A stretch of 64,000 nt of DNA from Mycobacterium gallinarum (GCF_010726765.1 NZ_AP022601.1:2108001-2172000); one strand, 5' to 3'; numbered from the stretch's first letter, positions 54,139 through 64,000 are shown. The notes: a model not told the origin generated them from the letters alone. Translations and numbers: made by a program.

Positions 54139-54744
54139 TTACCTTTCGCTCGGCCCCCGTCGTGACCCTAGCCGCCGCGCGAACCGACGGTGTAAGAGCT
54201 GCCTGGGAACGCCGAGTACGGATCCGATTTCGCCCCATGAGAGTCCACAATCACGGCCGGACCGGACGGCTTCGGCGTAGCGAGCCTGCGCGCGAGCGAG
54301 ATCATCGCGAGCCTCACGAAGCTCGCGCACGCTCGCGCCGGAGAGCATGTCGTTCAGCACTCGGTCGGGCCCGGCGTCGTCGCCCGGCCTGTCAGGCGCA
54401 CGCTCTATCTCGTCCATCACCCTTTGACGAGCGGCCTTCAACTCCGGATGGTCTAACCACCACGGCTTCGGACCGACCCCACCCCAGGCACCATCCGACC
54501 CAGCCGCGTCATCAATTGATGACGCCGTTGCGTCGGCACTATCCCCCGCCAACTCGTCGCAGGGCGCTGGCTCGGGCTCGTCGCATTCGCCCGGCGCCCA
54601 GCCCAACTCATCGAGCACCCTTTGACGGGCGGCCTGCAACTCCGGATGGCCAAACCACCACGGCTTCGGACCGACCCCACCCCAGGCACTACCCGACCCA
54701 GCCGCGTCATCAATTGATGACAGCGACGTCTCATCACTATCCAT
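54139..54744 (-). CDS. Protein with tandem 36-residue duplication and C-terminal helix-turn-helix
   Basis: About 201 aa from ATG 54744 (TTG 54774 or GTG 54765 are alternatives). Two similar units, SSIDDAAGSGSAWGGVGPKP with WWFGHPELQAARQRVLDEL and SSIDDAAGSDGAWGGVGPKP with WWLDHPELKAARQRVMDEI, are separated by an acidic Pro/Cys spacer. The C-terminal ~70 residues (LREARDDLARAQARYAEAVR, GLSWGEIGSVLGVPRQLLHR) look like a homeodomain-type DNA-binding helix-turn-helix. The family is not recognised. The repeat is nearly identical in DNA, so it is recent. Divergent from an SDR gene. Confidence 0.72.
   Translation of the reverse strand: MDSDETSLSSIDDAAGSGSAWGGVGPKPWWFGHPELQAARQRVLDELGWAPGECDEPEPAPCDELAGDSADATASSIDDAAGSDGAWGGVGPKPWWLDHPELKAARQRVMDEIERAPDRPGDDAGPDRVLNDMLSGASVRELREARDDLARAQARYAEAVRSGRDCGLSWGEIGSVLGVPRQLLHRRFARRLGSRRGPSER
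54418..54523. repeat. 106-bp direct repeat, copy A, with 16-bp palindrome
   Basis: This segment matches 54616-54721 with only a few differences, an offset of 198 bp, and encodes the second copy of the protein duplication. Its end, 54508-54523, is the perfect 16-bp palindrome GTCATCAATTGATGAC. Confidence 0.85.
54616..54721. repeat. 106-bp direct repeat, copy B, with 16-bp palindrome
   Basis: Partner of 54418-54523. The same perfect palindrome GTCATCAATTGATGAC occurs at 54706-54721. High DNA identity points to a recent in-frame duplication. Confidence 0.85.
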
Positions 54745-54827
54745 TCCGGAGAGCGTGCCTGCCACGTCTGACAAGCACGGTCGGCAAGCCCGGGAATGTT
54801 TACCGCTTCTGCGGCATTATCCACGCC

Positions 54828-55583
54828 ATGACAACAGCAAGCGGAAAGCCACTCGCGGGACGACGGGCACTGGTCACCGGGGCGTCACGGGGAATCGGGG
54901 CCGAGATCGTGCGACGGCTGGCCGCCGACGGAGCCGCTGTCGCATTCACCTACGGCGCGTCGACGGCCGAGGCCGAGAAGCTGGTCGCCGAAGTCGCCGC
55001 CGACGGTGCGACGGTCGTGGCGATCCAGGCCGACGCCGCCGACCCCGAACAGGTGACCCACTCCGTCGAGGAAACCGTCGCCAAGCTCGGCGGCCTCGAC
55101 ATCCTCGTCAACAACGCAGGCATCGCGATCCTGGGCGACGTCGCATCCTTCCCGGCCGACCAGTTCGAGAAGATCGTGGCGATCAACATCCGCGGCGTGT
55201 TCGTCGCGATCCAGGCAGCACTCGCCCACCTCGGCGAGGGTGGACGCATCATCAACATCGGCAGCATCAACGCCGACCAGGTCCCGGGTCCCGGCCTGGC
55301 GGTGTACGCGATGACGAAGGCCGCCGTCGCGGGATTGACGCGCGGCCTGGCTCGCGACCTCGGGCCCAGCGGCATCACCGTCAACAACGTCCAGCCGGGC
55401 CCAATCAACACCGACATGAACCCCGACGAAGGCGAATTCGCCGAAATGGCAAAGAAAGTCATGGCCGGCGGTCGCTATGGTCAGCCCAGTGACGTCGCTG
55501 GCGTGGTCAGCTATCTGGCGGGCCCCGACACCGGATACATCACCGGCGCGCACTGGAACGTCGACGGCGGATTCACCGTCTAG
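54828..55583 (+). CDS. Short-chain dehydrogenase/reductase
   Basis: A 251-aa classical SDR. VTGASRGIGAEIVRRL (residues 16-31) binds the cofactor, LVNNAGIA is conserved, and the catalytic set is Ser in NIGSINADQ, Tyr and Lys in YAMTKAAVAGLTRG. PGPINTDMNPDEGEFAEMAK and YITGAHWNVDGGFTV complete the fold (FabG-like). Substrate unknown; 3-oxoacyl reductase-type activity is possible. ATG 54828 starts the conserved region, though an open frame extends far upstream over the opposite-strand genes. Confidence 0.93.
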   Translation: MTTASGKPLAGRRALVTGASRGIGAEIVRRLAADGAAVAFTYGASTAEAEKLVAEVAADGATVVAIQADAADPEQVTHSVEETVAKLGGLDILVNNAGIAILGDVASFPADQFEKIVAINIRGVFVAIQAALAHLGEGGRIINIGSINADQVPGPGLAVYAMTKAAVAGLTRGLARDLGPSGITVNNVQPGPINTDMNPDEGEFAEMAKKVMAGGRYGQPSDVAGVVSYLAGPDTGYITGAHWNVDGGFTV

Positions 55584-55663
55584 GGCCCGCAGTCCTACCT
55601 TGAACTGCATCGCGGCGGTACGGCCACCCGTCGACCTTCCCGATCGAGGAGTCGCCAGACAAC

Positions 55664-56200
55664 TCAGAAACAGCGGCGCAACCCGCCCGGCTCACACTGC
55701 AGCGGGTACTGGGTGACGGGGATCGACAGCGGCCGGTTGAACTTCAGAGTCAGCGGCGCAACGACCATTGCGGGCGCATCGCCGCACTCATCGCCGTGCA
55801 GCACCTTCATCTGGCCGGTCAATGAATACCCGTCGAATCGGAAGATCACCTGTTGCGGGGCTGTGGTGCCGTCGGGACATGTGCGCTTGGCGTCGTTGTA
55901 GACGAATTGCCACATTCCGTCGACCATGCGCGCATCACGGCCGGCCAGATTGGACGGCCCCACCTTCAACGAGCACGCGACCGGCAACAGCAGCGGATCA
56001 CGCAGGTCACCCACCGTCGGCACGCAGATCGGCCAGATCTCCCAAGTGCTTTGCGCCTGACCGTCGATGTTGACGTCGTAGACGCCTTCCGGAGTACCCG
56101 GCGCCCTGGCGGCCGGGCCCTGCGCCTGAGCCGATGCAACGACCCCAAGAGCGGTGGCAATCCCGAGGAGGGCCACGACAAACCCCTTGACGAACCTCAC
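55664..56200 (-). CDS. Secreted protein of unknown function
   Basis: A 178-aa exported protein. The signal peptide is MRFVKGFVVALLGIATALGV with VASAQA-QGP as the likely cleavage site (after residue ~26). The mature part has about six Cys (WPICVPT, VACSLKV, KRTCPDG, GDECGDA, LQCEPG, RRCF), suggesting three disulfides, with WQFVYND and a GYSLTGQMKVLHG strand. It resembles a group of conserved secreted mycobacterial proteins without known role. Convergent to the SDR gene upstream. Confidence 0.8.
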   Translation of the reverse strand: MRFVKGFVVALLGIATALGVVASAQAQGPAARAPGTPEGVYDVNIDGQAQSTWEIWPICVPTVGDLRDPLLLPVACSLKVGPSNLAGRDARMVDGMWQFVYNDAKRTCPDGTTAPQQVIFRFDGYSLTGQMKVLHGDECGDAPAMVVAPLTLKFNRPLSIPVTQYPLQCEPGGLRRCF

Positions 56201-56333
56201 GATGGCACCCCATTCACCCGGCAGAAGACCTTGAATCCCGTGCAGTATTCCAGTGCACAGCCTGGTCCGTCACCCCTTTGACCGCGCCCGGCGTTTCAAG
56301 CCCCTGACCGAGCGGGTAGATGCGTTCGGGGTG

Positions 56334-57862
<1,529 letters not shown>

Positions 57863-57866
<4 letters not shown>

Positions 57867-58831
57867 CCCGCTTCGTGACTCATCCGATCGCGCGCTTCCT
57901 GGCGCGCCGGCTCGCCTATTCGGCGGTCGTCTTGCTCGGCGTGCTGATCGTCGTCTTCGCGTTGGTGCACCTCGTACCGGGAGACCCGGTGCGCATCGCA
58001 TTGGGCACGCGCTACAGCCCGCAGGCGTACGAAGCCTTGAGGTCGGCGAGCGGTCTCGACAAACCCATCGTCGAACAATTCTTCAGCTACGTCGGTTCGG
58101 CGCTGACGGGAGACCTCGGCGTGAGCTTCCGCAACGGTGATCCGGTGACGGTGATCCTGTTGGAGCGACTGCCCGCGACGGTATCGCTGGCCGTGGTCGG
58201 CATCGTCGTCGCGCTACTGATCGCAGTGCCGGCGGGCATCTGGTCGGCGCTGCATGAGGGTCGCGTCAGCGACGCGATCATCCGGGTCGCCAGCCAGTTC
58301 GGCGTGTCGGTGCCGGACTTCTGGATGGGCATCCTGCTGATCGCGCTGTTCGCGACGACGCTCGGCTGGCTTCCGACGTCGGGATATCAACCGCTGCTGG
58401 ACAATCCGGGTGGCTGGCTGCGCCACATCGTGCTGCCCGCGCTGACAGTGGGGCTCGTCGCCGGAGCGATCATGACCCGGTATGTGCGCTCGGCGGTGCT
58501 GGAGGTCGCGTCGATGGGATACGTCCGCACCGCGCGGTCGAAGGGTCTGTCGCCGCGGGTCGTGACATTTCGGCACACCGTGCGCAACGCGCTCATCCCG
58601 GTGCTGACGATCACCGGCATCCAGCTCGCGACGATCCTCGGCGGCGTCATCGTCGTCGAAGTGGTGTTCGCGTGGCCCGGCCTTGGCCGCCTCGTGTACA
58701 ACTCGGTGGCGACTCGCGACTATCCCGTGATTCAAGGCGCGGTGCTGCTCATCGCCGCGCTGTTCCTGCTCATCAACCTGATCGTGGACGCACTGTACGC
58801 GGTAGTCGACCCGAGGATCCGGCTGTCATGA
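57863..58831 (+). CDS. ABC transporter permease, DppB/OppB type
   Basis: A 322-aa six-helix permease from GTG 57863. The first helix is LAYSAVVLLGVLIVVFALVH, followed by PGDPVRIALGTRYSP, the DppB N-terminal signature. The EAA-loop MGYVRTARSKGLSPRVVTFR lies near residue 220, where the ATPase docks. It forms the membrane channel with the next gene's product. ATGA overlap with the second permease. Confidence 0.95.
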
Positions 58832-59730
58832 CCGCCGACACCGATACGCGGGTGTCCTCGTGGCGCCTGTTGCTGGGCAACCCCGTCACCGTCGTCAGCG
58901 GGGCGATCCTCATCGTCATCGCCGTCGTGGCGCTCACCGCGAATTGGATTGCGCCCTTTGGCGTCAACGACGTCAACGTGCCCGACGCGTTACAGGGTCC
59001 CAGCGGCGCGCACTGGTTCGGCACCGACGAACTGGGTCGCGATGTGTTCTCCCGCGTGCTCGTCGCGACGCAGGCATCGCTACGTGTTGCGGTGATCAGC
59101 GTGGCGTTCGCTGTCGTCGTCGGCGTGACGATCGGCGTCGTCTCCGGTTACCGCGGCGGCTGGCTGGACACGATCTTCATGCGCGTCGTTGACGTCATGT
59201 TCGCGTTCCCCGTCCTGCTGCTGGCGCTCGCGGTGGTCGCGATTCTCGGCCCCGGCATGACGACCACTATCCTCGCGATCGGCATCGTCTACACACCGAT
59301 CTTCGCCCGCGTCTCGCGCGCCAGCACGCTGAGTGTTCGGGTCGAACCGTATGTTTCGGTGTCCCGCAGCATGGGCACCGGCCACCTCTACATTCTCGGC
59401 AGGCACATCGTGCCGAACATCGCCGGACCGCTGGTGGTGCAGACGTCACTGTCGCTGGCGTTCGCGATCCTGTCGGAGGCGGCCCTCTCGTTCTTGGGTC
59501 TCGGCATTCAGCCGCCGCAGCCGTCGCTGGGTCGGATGATCTTCGACTCGCAGGGGTTCGTCACCATGGCGTGGTGGATGGCGGTGTTTCCAGGCGCCGC
59601 GATCTTCATGACGGTGCTCGCGTTCAACCTGCTGGGCGATGGTCTGCGTGACGTCCTCGATCCCAAGCAGCGCACCATGATCGAGGCCCGCGCACGCAAG
59701 GAGCGAAATGCGCAGGAGCGACAGCGGTGA
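58828..59730 (+). CDS. ABC transporter permease, DppC/OppC type
   Basis: A 300-aa permease from ATG 58828. HWFGTDELGRDVFSRVLVAT near residues 62-81 is the DppC signature; six hydrophobic helices follow. The EAA-like loop is PYVSVSRSMGTGHLYILGRH. AALSFLGLGIQPPQPSLGRM near residue 225 is strongly conserved. Pairs with the DppB-type subunit; its stop overlaps the ATPase gene (GTGA). Confidence 0.95.
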   Translation: MTADTDTRVSSWRLLLGNPVTVVSGAILIVIAVVALTANWIAPFGVNDVNVPDALQGPSGAHWFGTDELGRDVFSRVLVATQASLRVAVISVAFAVVVGVTIGVVSGYRGGWLDTIFMRVVDVMFAFPVLLLALAVVAILGPGMTTTILAIGIVYTPIFARVSRASTLSVRVEPYVSVSRSMGTGHLYILGRHIVPNIAGPLVVQTSLSLAFAILSEAALSFLGLGIQPPQPSLGRMIFDSQGFVTMAWWMAVFPGAAIFMTVLAFNLLGDGLRDVLDPKQRTMIEARARKERNAQERQR

Positions 59731-61334
59731 GTGACCCGACCCTGAGCGTGCGCGACCTACGGGTGCGCATCGGCCAACGCGAGATCGTGCACGGCATCTC
59801 ATTTGACGTGGCGCCCGAGCAGACGCTGGGCATCGTCGGCGAGTCCGGATCGGGCAAGACGATGTCGGTGCTCGCGGCGACCGGACTGCTGGACGCACCG
59901 GGCGCATCGGTGTCCGGTACGAGCACGCTGGCCGGCGACGTCCAACTCGTCGGCGCATCTGATCGGCTGTTGCGCAGCGTGCACGGCGGCCGCATCGGCT
60001 TCGTCTTCCAGGATCCGGGCACGTCGCTCAATCCCCTGCTCACGCTCGAACGCCAAATCACCGAATCACTTGAGACACATCGTCGGATGACGCGCAGGCA
60101 GGCCCGCGACCGGGCCCTCGAACTGCTGGAGGCGGTCGGACTGCCGGACCCCGAGACGCGTCTGCACGCCTATCCGCATCAGCTGTCCGGCGGACAGAAG
60201 CAGCGCGTGATGGTCGCCATCGCCATGGCGTGCGACCCAGAACTGTTGGTCGCCGACGAACCGACCACCGCGCTGGACGTGACGACGCAGGCGCAGATCG
60301 TCGACCTGGTGCGGGATCTGCAGCGCGACTTCGGCACCGCTGTGGTGTGGATCAGCCACGACCTCGGCGTGATCGGCCAGATTGCCGACGAGGTCACCGT
60401 GCTGCAGGGCGGCCACGCCGTGGAGCAGGCGCCCGTCCTCGATGTATTCGATCGCCCCCAGCATCCCTATACGCGCGAACTGTTGCACGCCCGCCCCGTC
60501 GTCGGCGCCGACGGTCCCCCACCGCCTGCCGATGACGCCGACACGTTGCTCGACGTCGAGGGCCTCGATGTGCGTTTCGACGTGCGCACGCCGCTCGGTT
60601 CGTCGGTCGTCCATGCGGTGAAGGACCTGTCGTTTACGATCCGCCGCGGCACCACCCTCGGGCTCGTCGGCGAATCGGGTTCGGGTAAATCGACGGTGGC
60701 CGCCACGCTCACCGGCCTCGTCAAACCCGATGCGGGCGCGGCGAAACTGGGCGACGCCGATGTTTTCGGTGTGCGTGGCTCCGCTGAGAAGGCACTGCGC
60801 AGGCGGATCAGTCTGGTGTTCCAGGATCCGTTCTCGACCTTGAATCCCCGCACCCGGGTCGGCACGGCGATCGAGGAGCCACTGTGGGTGCACCGGGTGG
60901 TGAACGGCAAGAAGGCGCGCCGGGCACGTGTCGACGAGCTACTCGAACTCGTCGGTCTGCCAACGTCGTTCGCGTCCCGGTATCCGCACGAGCTGTCCGG
61001 TGGTGAACGCCAGCGGGTCAGCATCGCGCGGGCTTTGGCCGGCGAACCCGAACTGCTCGTCCTCGACGAAGCGACTGCGTCGCTGGATGTTTCGGTGCAG
61101 GCGCGGGTACTGGATCTGCTGGCGCGGCTGCAACGCGACTTGGGATTGACCTACCTGTTCATCGCCCACGACCTCGCCGTCGTACAGCAGGTCAGCCACG
61201 ACGTCCTGGTGATGCGAGGCGGCGAGGCCGTCGAGTACCGTTCCGCCGCCGAGCTGTTCAGCGCGCCCGAACACGACTACACCCGAAAGCTACTTGCCGC
61301 GGTGCCTCCGGAGCGACCCCGGGCCTGGACCTGA
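59727..61334 (+). CDS. Fused ABC ATPase (DppD-DppF in one chain)
   Basis: A 535-aa protein with two complete ATP-binding domains. The first (about 1-265) has Walker A GESGSGKT, signature LSGGQKQR and Walker B LLVADEPTTALD; the second (about 270-530) has GESGSGKS, LSGGERQR and LLVLDEATASLD. Each carries the oligopeptide C-terminal PYTREL/DYTRKL-type tail. One polypeptide replaces the usual DppD+DppF pair and powers import. Start GTG 59727 overlaps the permease stop. An SDR follows after 24 bp. Confidence 0.95.
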   Translation: MSDPTLSVRDLRVRIGQREIVHGISFDVAPEQTLGIVGESGSGKTMSVLAATGLLDAPGASVSGTSTLAGDVQLVGASDRLLRSVHGGRIGFVFQDPGTSLNPLLTLERQITESLETHRRMTRRQARDRALELLEAVGLPDPETRLHAYPHQLSGGQKQRVMVAIAMACDPELLVADEPTTALDVTTQAQIVDLVRDLQRDFGTAVVWISHDLGVIGQIADEVTVLQGGHAVEQAPVLDVFDRPQHPYTRELLHARPVVGADGPPPPADDADTLLDVEGLDVRFDVRTPLGSSVVHAVKDLSFTIRRGTTLGLVGESGSGKSTVAATLTGLVKPDAGAAKLGDADVFGVRGSAEKALRRRISLVFQDPFSTLNPRTRVGTAIEEPLWVHRVVNGKKARRARVDELLELVGLPTSFASRYPHELSGGERQRVSIARALAGEPELLVLDEATASLDVSVQARVLDLLARLQRDLGLTYLFIAHDLAVVQQVSHDVLVMRGGEAVEYRSAAELFSAPEHDYTRKLLAAVPPERPRAWT

Positions 61335-61358
61335 CCCGTCTATGCCTAAGGTGTCGCC

Positions 61359-62099
61359 ATGACTCAGCTCAGCGACAAGGTCGCATTGATCACCGGCGTC
61401 TCGTCAGGATTGGGCGCCGTCGTGGCGCAGGTTTTCGCGGAGCGGGGAGCGAAAGTCTTCGGCATTGCGCGCCGGGCCGACGAGATGGCGACGGTGTTCG
61501 AAACGGTGCCCGGCGGGAAGTATGCGTCGGTCGACATCTCGTCGCCGGAAGCCTGCCGGGGGGCTGTGGCGCAGACCGTCGAGGAGTTCGGCCGGCTCGA
61601 CGTGCTGGTGAATGTCGCGGGCTTCCACCAGATGCGGCACACGACGACGATGACCGACGAGGAGTGGAACCTCGATCTCGCGGTGAATCTGAACGGGCCG
61701 TTCTACCTCTGCCGCGCCGCGCTTCCCCACCTGTTGGAGACCGGCGGCAACATCGTCAACGTCACGTCCATCGCCGGCGTGGAGGGCGAGGTCTACTCCG
61801 CCGGCTACTGCGCGGCCAAGCACGGACTGGTCGGGCTGACCCGTGCGCTGGCCGTCGAGTACACCAAATCGAACATCCGGGTCAATGCGCTCTGCCCGGG
61901 CGGCATGCCGACCCCGCAGGCGACGGAGTTCACCGCTCCCGAGAACGCCGACTGGGATCTGATCATGCGGATCGCCTCCCCGCGCGGGTTCATGGAACCC
62001 TCCGACGTCGCGAAGGCGATCGCGTTCCTCGCCAGCGACGACGCCGCCGCCATCCACGGTGCGGTGTATCGGATCGACAACGGAAAAGGCGCCGGCTGA
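61359..62099 (+). CDS. Short-chain dehydrogenase/reductase
   Basis: A 246-aa classical SDR. ITGVSSGLGAVVAQVFAERG binds the cofactor, LVNVAGFHQM replaces the usual NNAG with NVAG, and the catalytic Ser, Tyr and Lys are in VTSIAGVEGEVYSAGYCAAK. The C-terminus (AIHGAVYRIDNGKGAG) is typical. It lies 24 bp after the ABC operon and probably belongs to it, ending at the hairpins 62086-62147. Substrate unknown. Confidence 0.93.
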   Translation: MTQLSDKVALITGVSSGLGAVVAQVFAERGAKVFGIARRADEMATVFETVPGGKYASVDISSPEACRGAVAQTVEEFGRLDVLVNVAGFHQMRHTTTMTDEEWNLDLAVNLNGPFYLCRAALPHLLETGGNIVNVTSIAGVEGEVYSAGYCAAKHGLVGLTRALAVEYTKSNIRVNALCPGGMPTPQATEFTAPENADWDLIMRIASPRGFMEPSDVAKAIAFLASDDAAAIHGAVYRIDNGKGAG

Positions 62100-62110
62100 G
62101 CCGGCGCCTT
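62086..62110. terminator. Hairpin at the SDR stop codon
   Basis: AAGGCGCCGGC-TGA-GCCGGCGCCTT is a perfect 11-bp stem whose three-base centre is the stop codon of the SDR gene, followed by TTG. It is the first of two stacked hairpins and could pause or end transcription. Confidence 0.6.
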
Positions 62111-62117
62111 GACGCAA

Positions 62118-62147
62118 GCTGACCCGGTGCGGGGGCACCGGGTCAGC
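62118..62147. terminator. Strong terminator hairpin between convergent genes
   Basis: GCTGACCCGGTGC (62118-62130) pairs perfectly with GCACCGGGTCAGC (62135-62147) around a GGGG loop. It lies between the converging stops at 62099 and 62157 and should act in both directions; there is no U-tract. Confidence 0.8.
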
Positions 62148-62156
62148 GAGCGGACG

Positions 62157-63809
62157 TTAGATCCCTTGGTTGCGTCGGCGGCCCAGGAAGAACGCCAACC
62201 CGATGGCGCCGAAGCCCAGTGTCCCGATGACGCCGGCCGACACCATGAGGAAGATGTCGCGGCCGGACAGGCCTCCCGTCGACGTGTCGTCGGACGCCAG
62301 TCGCAGGCGGTAGTCACCCGGCAGCGGACCCTCGGCGGGCGCCTCGAGACCGGGGAACTGTTGGGTACGGTGCACCTCGAATTGCCGTTCACCGGTGGGT
62401 GACTGGTTCCAGACACCCCACGCGGGAGTGACGCCGTCGAGCAGCACCTTGCGCTCACCGAACTGCGGGTCGTCGCCCACATCGACGATGCGGTTGACCC
62501 GGAACGGCTCATACCGTGCGTTCGAGTAGTTCACGAACACCGGCACGTTGTCGTAGCGCATCACCGGCGGCGGGGGCGGTGGCGGAGGCATTCCGACACC
62601 GGGGTAATAGCCACCGCCGAAGAAGCTACCGACCGCGATATTGGACACGGCTTGTGCGACGTTGGCGGCCGCGATGACCGGGGCCAGCAGGGCGGCGGTG
62701 AAGCTGTAAGCCGCGTACTGGGCAGCCTCGAAGACCATCCTGCCCAGCGGCGGGACGATCATGATCCGCGGCGTCATCTCGTACATGTAGACGATGCGCA
62801 CCGGGTTCCGATACGGGTTCAGGATGATCGGCCGGTAGTACTCGTCGTACTGCACCCAGTCCGGCCGCCATTGCCGCACCGGGCTGATCAGCTCGACCGG
62901 CGGATCGACGGCGAAGTTCGTCGTCGCGCTGGTGTTCACCTCGAGGCCGGGGAGCTTCAGGCTCGTCGAGATCTCGCTCGAGAACGATGCGAGCTCCTGC
63001 TCCTGCGCCGGGGCGGGGATTTTCTCGTCGACGGGCGCTGCCTTGCTGGCGAGCTGGACGTCCTCCTCGGGGGCCTCGAGCGTCTGCGGCTCGATGGTCT
63101 CTATCTCCTTGGCGGTCTGCTCGATGGACACCGTCGGCGTCTCGGACTCGTTGCTGCTCGTCTCGGACGCAGACGTCTCGGCCGACTCGCTCGTCGAGGT
63201 CTCGCTGGGCGAGGTCGTTCCGCTGGTCTCTGTGCTCGACTCCGCTGCCTCCGACGACGGAGTGGAGGTCGACGCCGACGACTCCGCCGCCTCGCTCGGG
63301 CTGGTGGCGGTGGTAGCCGCGGTCGAGGACTCGGGCGACTCGGCCGCGGTGGTGGCCTCGGCCGATGTCTCGGGCGTCGCGGTGCCCGGCGCAGGCGTGA
63401 TGGGAGCCTGCGAGGCCGTCGTCACGTCCGCCTCGCTGGGCTCGGCCGGCGCGACGGTCGTCACCGGAGGAGCCTCTGCGGTTGACGGGGCTTCCACCGG
63501 TGCCTGCGTCTGGGGCGCTTGCTCGACCTCAGCGGGAGCCTGGGTCTGCGGTGCTTGCGGCACCACGGGCGCCGGCGCCTCGGCGGGGGCCTGCGGGGCC
63601 TCCTCGACGGGCTCGGGAGCCGAGACCTCCGGCGCTGGGGCGACCACGGTGGTGGTCACCCCGCTGTCGTCGCCGGGAGCGGCGATCGCCGGGGCCATTC
63701 CCCCAGTCAGTGCGGTCAGTGAAATAACGACGCCGGTCGCCAGAACTGCGACGACGCCTCGCTTCGAGCAAAATTCGAGGGGTGCACCCACGTTTATCGA
63801 CTCCTTCAA
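62157..63809 (-). CDS. Large Ser/Thr/Ala/Pro-rich surface protein with C-terminal membrane anchor
   Basis: A 550-aa exported protein. Residues 1-44 are a signal peptide (VVAVLATGVVISLTALTGGM then APAIAAPGD). Residues ~45-215 are low-complexity (PEVSAPEPVEEAPQAP-type repeats, then a Ser/Thr/Glu-rich run such as STETSGTTSPSETSTSESAE), suggesting an extended, perhaps glycosylated stalk. Residues ~290-515 form a folded part with hydrophobic and Tyr/Pro-rich stretches (PPPPPPPPVM, FGGGYYPGVGM). A membrane helix near 522-543 ends in RRRNQ. No sortase motif is seen. Function unknown; a wall-spanning adhesin or scaffold is possible. Confidence 0.8.
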   Translation of the reverse strand: MKESINVGAPLEFCSKRGVVAVLATGVVISLTALTGGMAPAIAAPGDDSGVTTTVVAPAPEVSAPEPVEEAPQAPAEAPAPVVPQAPQTQAPAEVEQAPQTQAPVEAPSTAEAPPVTTVAPAEPSEADVTTASQAPITPAPGTATPETSAEATTAAESPESSTAATTATSPSEAAESSASTSTPSSEAAESSTETSGTTSPSETSTSESAETSASETSSNESETPTVSIEQTAKEIETIEPQTLEAPEEDVQLASKAAPVDEKIPAPAQEQELASFSSEISTSLKLPGLEVNTSATTNFAVDPPVELISPVRQWRPDWVQYDEYYRPIILNPYRNPVRIVYMYEMTPRIMIVPPLGRMVFEAAQYAAYSFTAALLAPVIAAANVAQAVSNIAVGSFFGGGYYPGVGMPPPPPPPPVMRYDNVPVFVNYSNARYEPFRVNRIVDVGDDPQFGERKVLLDGVTPAWGVWNQSPTGERQFEVHRTQQFPGLEAPAEGPLPGDYRLRLASDDTSTGGLSGRDIFLMVSAGVIGTLGFGAIGLAFFLGRRRNQGI

Positions 63810-64000
63810 TTCCCCCGACGAGTTGCCTGGACCAGGAGCGGTCGCTGCGCTGATCTCAGAAGGTTCATCGCTAGTCAGACTCAGGTGTTACACACAGACC
63901 GAGACGGCGGACGATGAGGACCCCGAGCATCGGAACGAGTCGGGCTTTGGATGCCGCGCAGACCCTCGTGGCCTGCGGTTAGGGACGGCGGCGGCGCGCG
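63810..64000. other. Upstream region of the surface-protein gene, no gene seen
   Basis: This 191-bp terminal stretch must contain the surface gene's promoter on the minus strand. No coding frame, RNA or clear promoter hexamer was identified with confidence. Confidence 0.4.

Noticed and set aside
54483..54721. Short spaced repeats considered as a CRISPR array
   Set aside because: Only two copies, lying in frame within one gene, with a spacer that is also coding; this is a gene-internal duplication.
53868..54827. Long in-frame upstream extension of the SDR at 54828
   Set aside because: The frame runs across two minus-strand genes. The extension is low-complexity Arg/Pro-rich and not SDR-like; the fold begins at 54828.

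Overview
This window reads as chromosome of a non-tuberculous mycobacterium (Mycobacterium/Mycolicibacterium type). GC is high, genes are packed with GTGA/ATGA/TGATG start-stop overlaps, and GTG or TTG starts are common. The gene order follows the Mycobacterium tuberculosis segment from panB (Rv2225) to about Rv2264c: panB, CYTH-CHAD, RNase H/phosphatase, zinc ribbon, Nif3, cobC, ptkA, ptpA, SURF1, cobD, ahpE, DUF3052, aceE, mabR, fabD-acpM-kasA-kasB-accD6, glpD, TetR, FAD oxidoreductase, lipid kinase, Rv2258c-like methyltransferase, mscR and its metallo-hydrolase, and the proline-rich Hsp70-like protein. These assignments come from memory of the families and of M. tuberculosis gene order; no search was run.

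Layout. 1-4.8 kb: a cut-off wax ester synthase/DGAT gene, panB, a crotonase, a CYTH-CHAD protein, and a GntR regulator overlapped by an orphan sigma region-4-like gene. 4.8-5.8 kb: the RNase P RNA gene (rnpB, minus strand), whose 3' end occurs again as an exact 38-bp direct repeat 585 bp away; a small secreted-protein gene lies between the copies. 5.8-11.2 kb: an accessory stretch with AraC/glyoxalase/methyltransferase genes, a decaying alkylation-repair group (ogt, a nonsense-interrupted 2OG-Fe(II) oxygenase, a frameshifted Ada-like mini-protein), and a compact XRE-cupin / CPFC flavoprotein / methyltransferase cassette. 11.2-22 kb: conserved housekeeping genes (RNase H, cobC, cobD, ptkA-ptpA-SURF1, ahpE, tRNA-Val). 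22-32 kb: pyruvate dehydrogenase E1, MabR and the FAS-II mycolic-acid operon, with likely operator and promoter elements visible. 32-40.4 kb: glycerol-3-phosphate dehydrogenase, lipid kinase, small secreted proteins and a methyltransferase/homocysteine methyltransferase operon. 40.4-49.5 kb: a LuxR-type regulator, S-nitrosomycothiol reductase, and an accessory group with a TetR, an SDR whose catalytic Tyr codon is TAG, a SABATH-type carboxyl methyltransferase and two DJ-1/PfpI proteins. 49.5-64 kb: an acyl-CoA dehydrogenase-like protein, a membrane-anchored Hsp70-like protein, a protein with a recent internal duplication, a complete peptide-type ABC transporter operon, SDRs and a large Ser/Thr/Pro-rich surface protein.

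Functional theme: central carbon entry (aceE) feeds mycolate elongation (FAS-II) and sits beside glycerolipid genes (glpD, lipid kinase, DGAT) and thiol/redox defence (mscR, ahpE, CPFC flavoprotein). The most notable unexplained signals are the rnpB-end duplication, the two single-base nonsense interruptions at conserved catalytic positions, the GntR/sigma-4 overlapping pair, and the possible dithiol-handling cassette. No stretch longer than about 300 bases lacks a gene or RNA. No CRISPR, rRNA or insertion sequence was seen.
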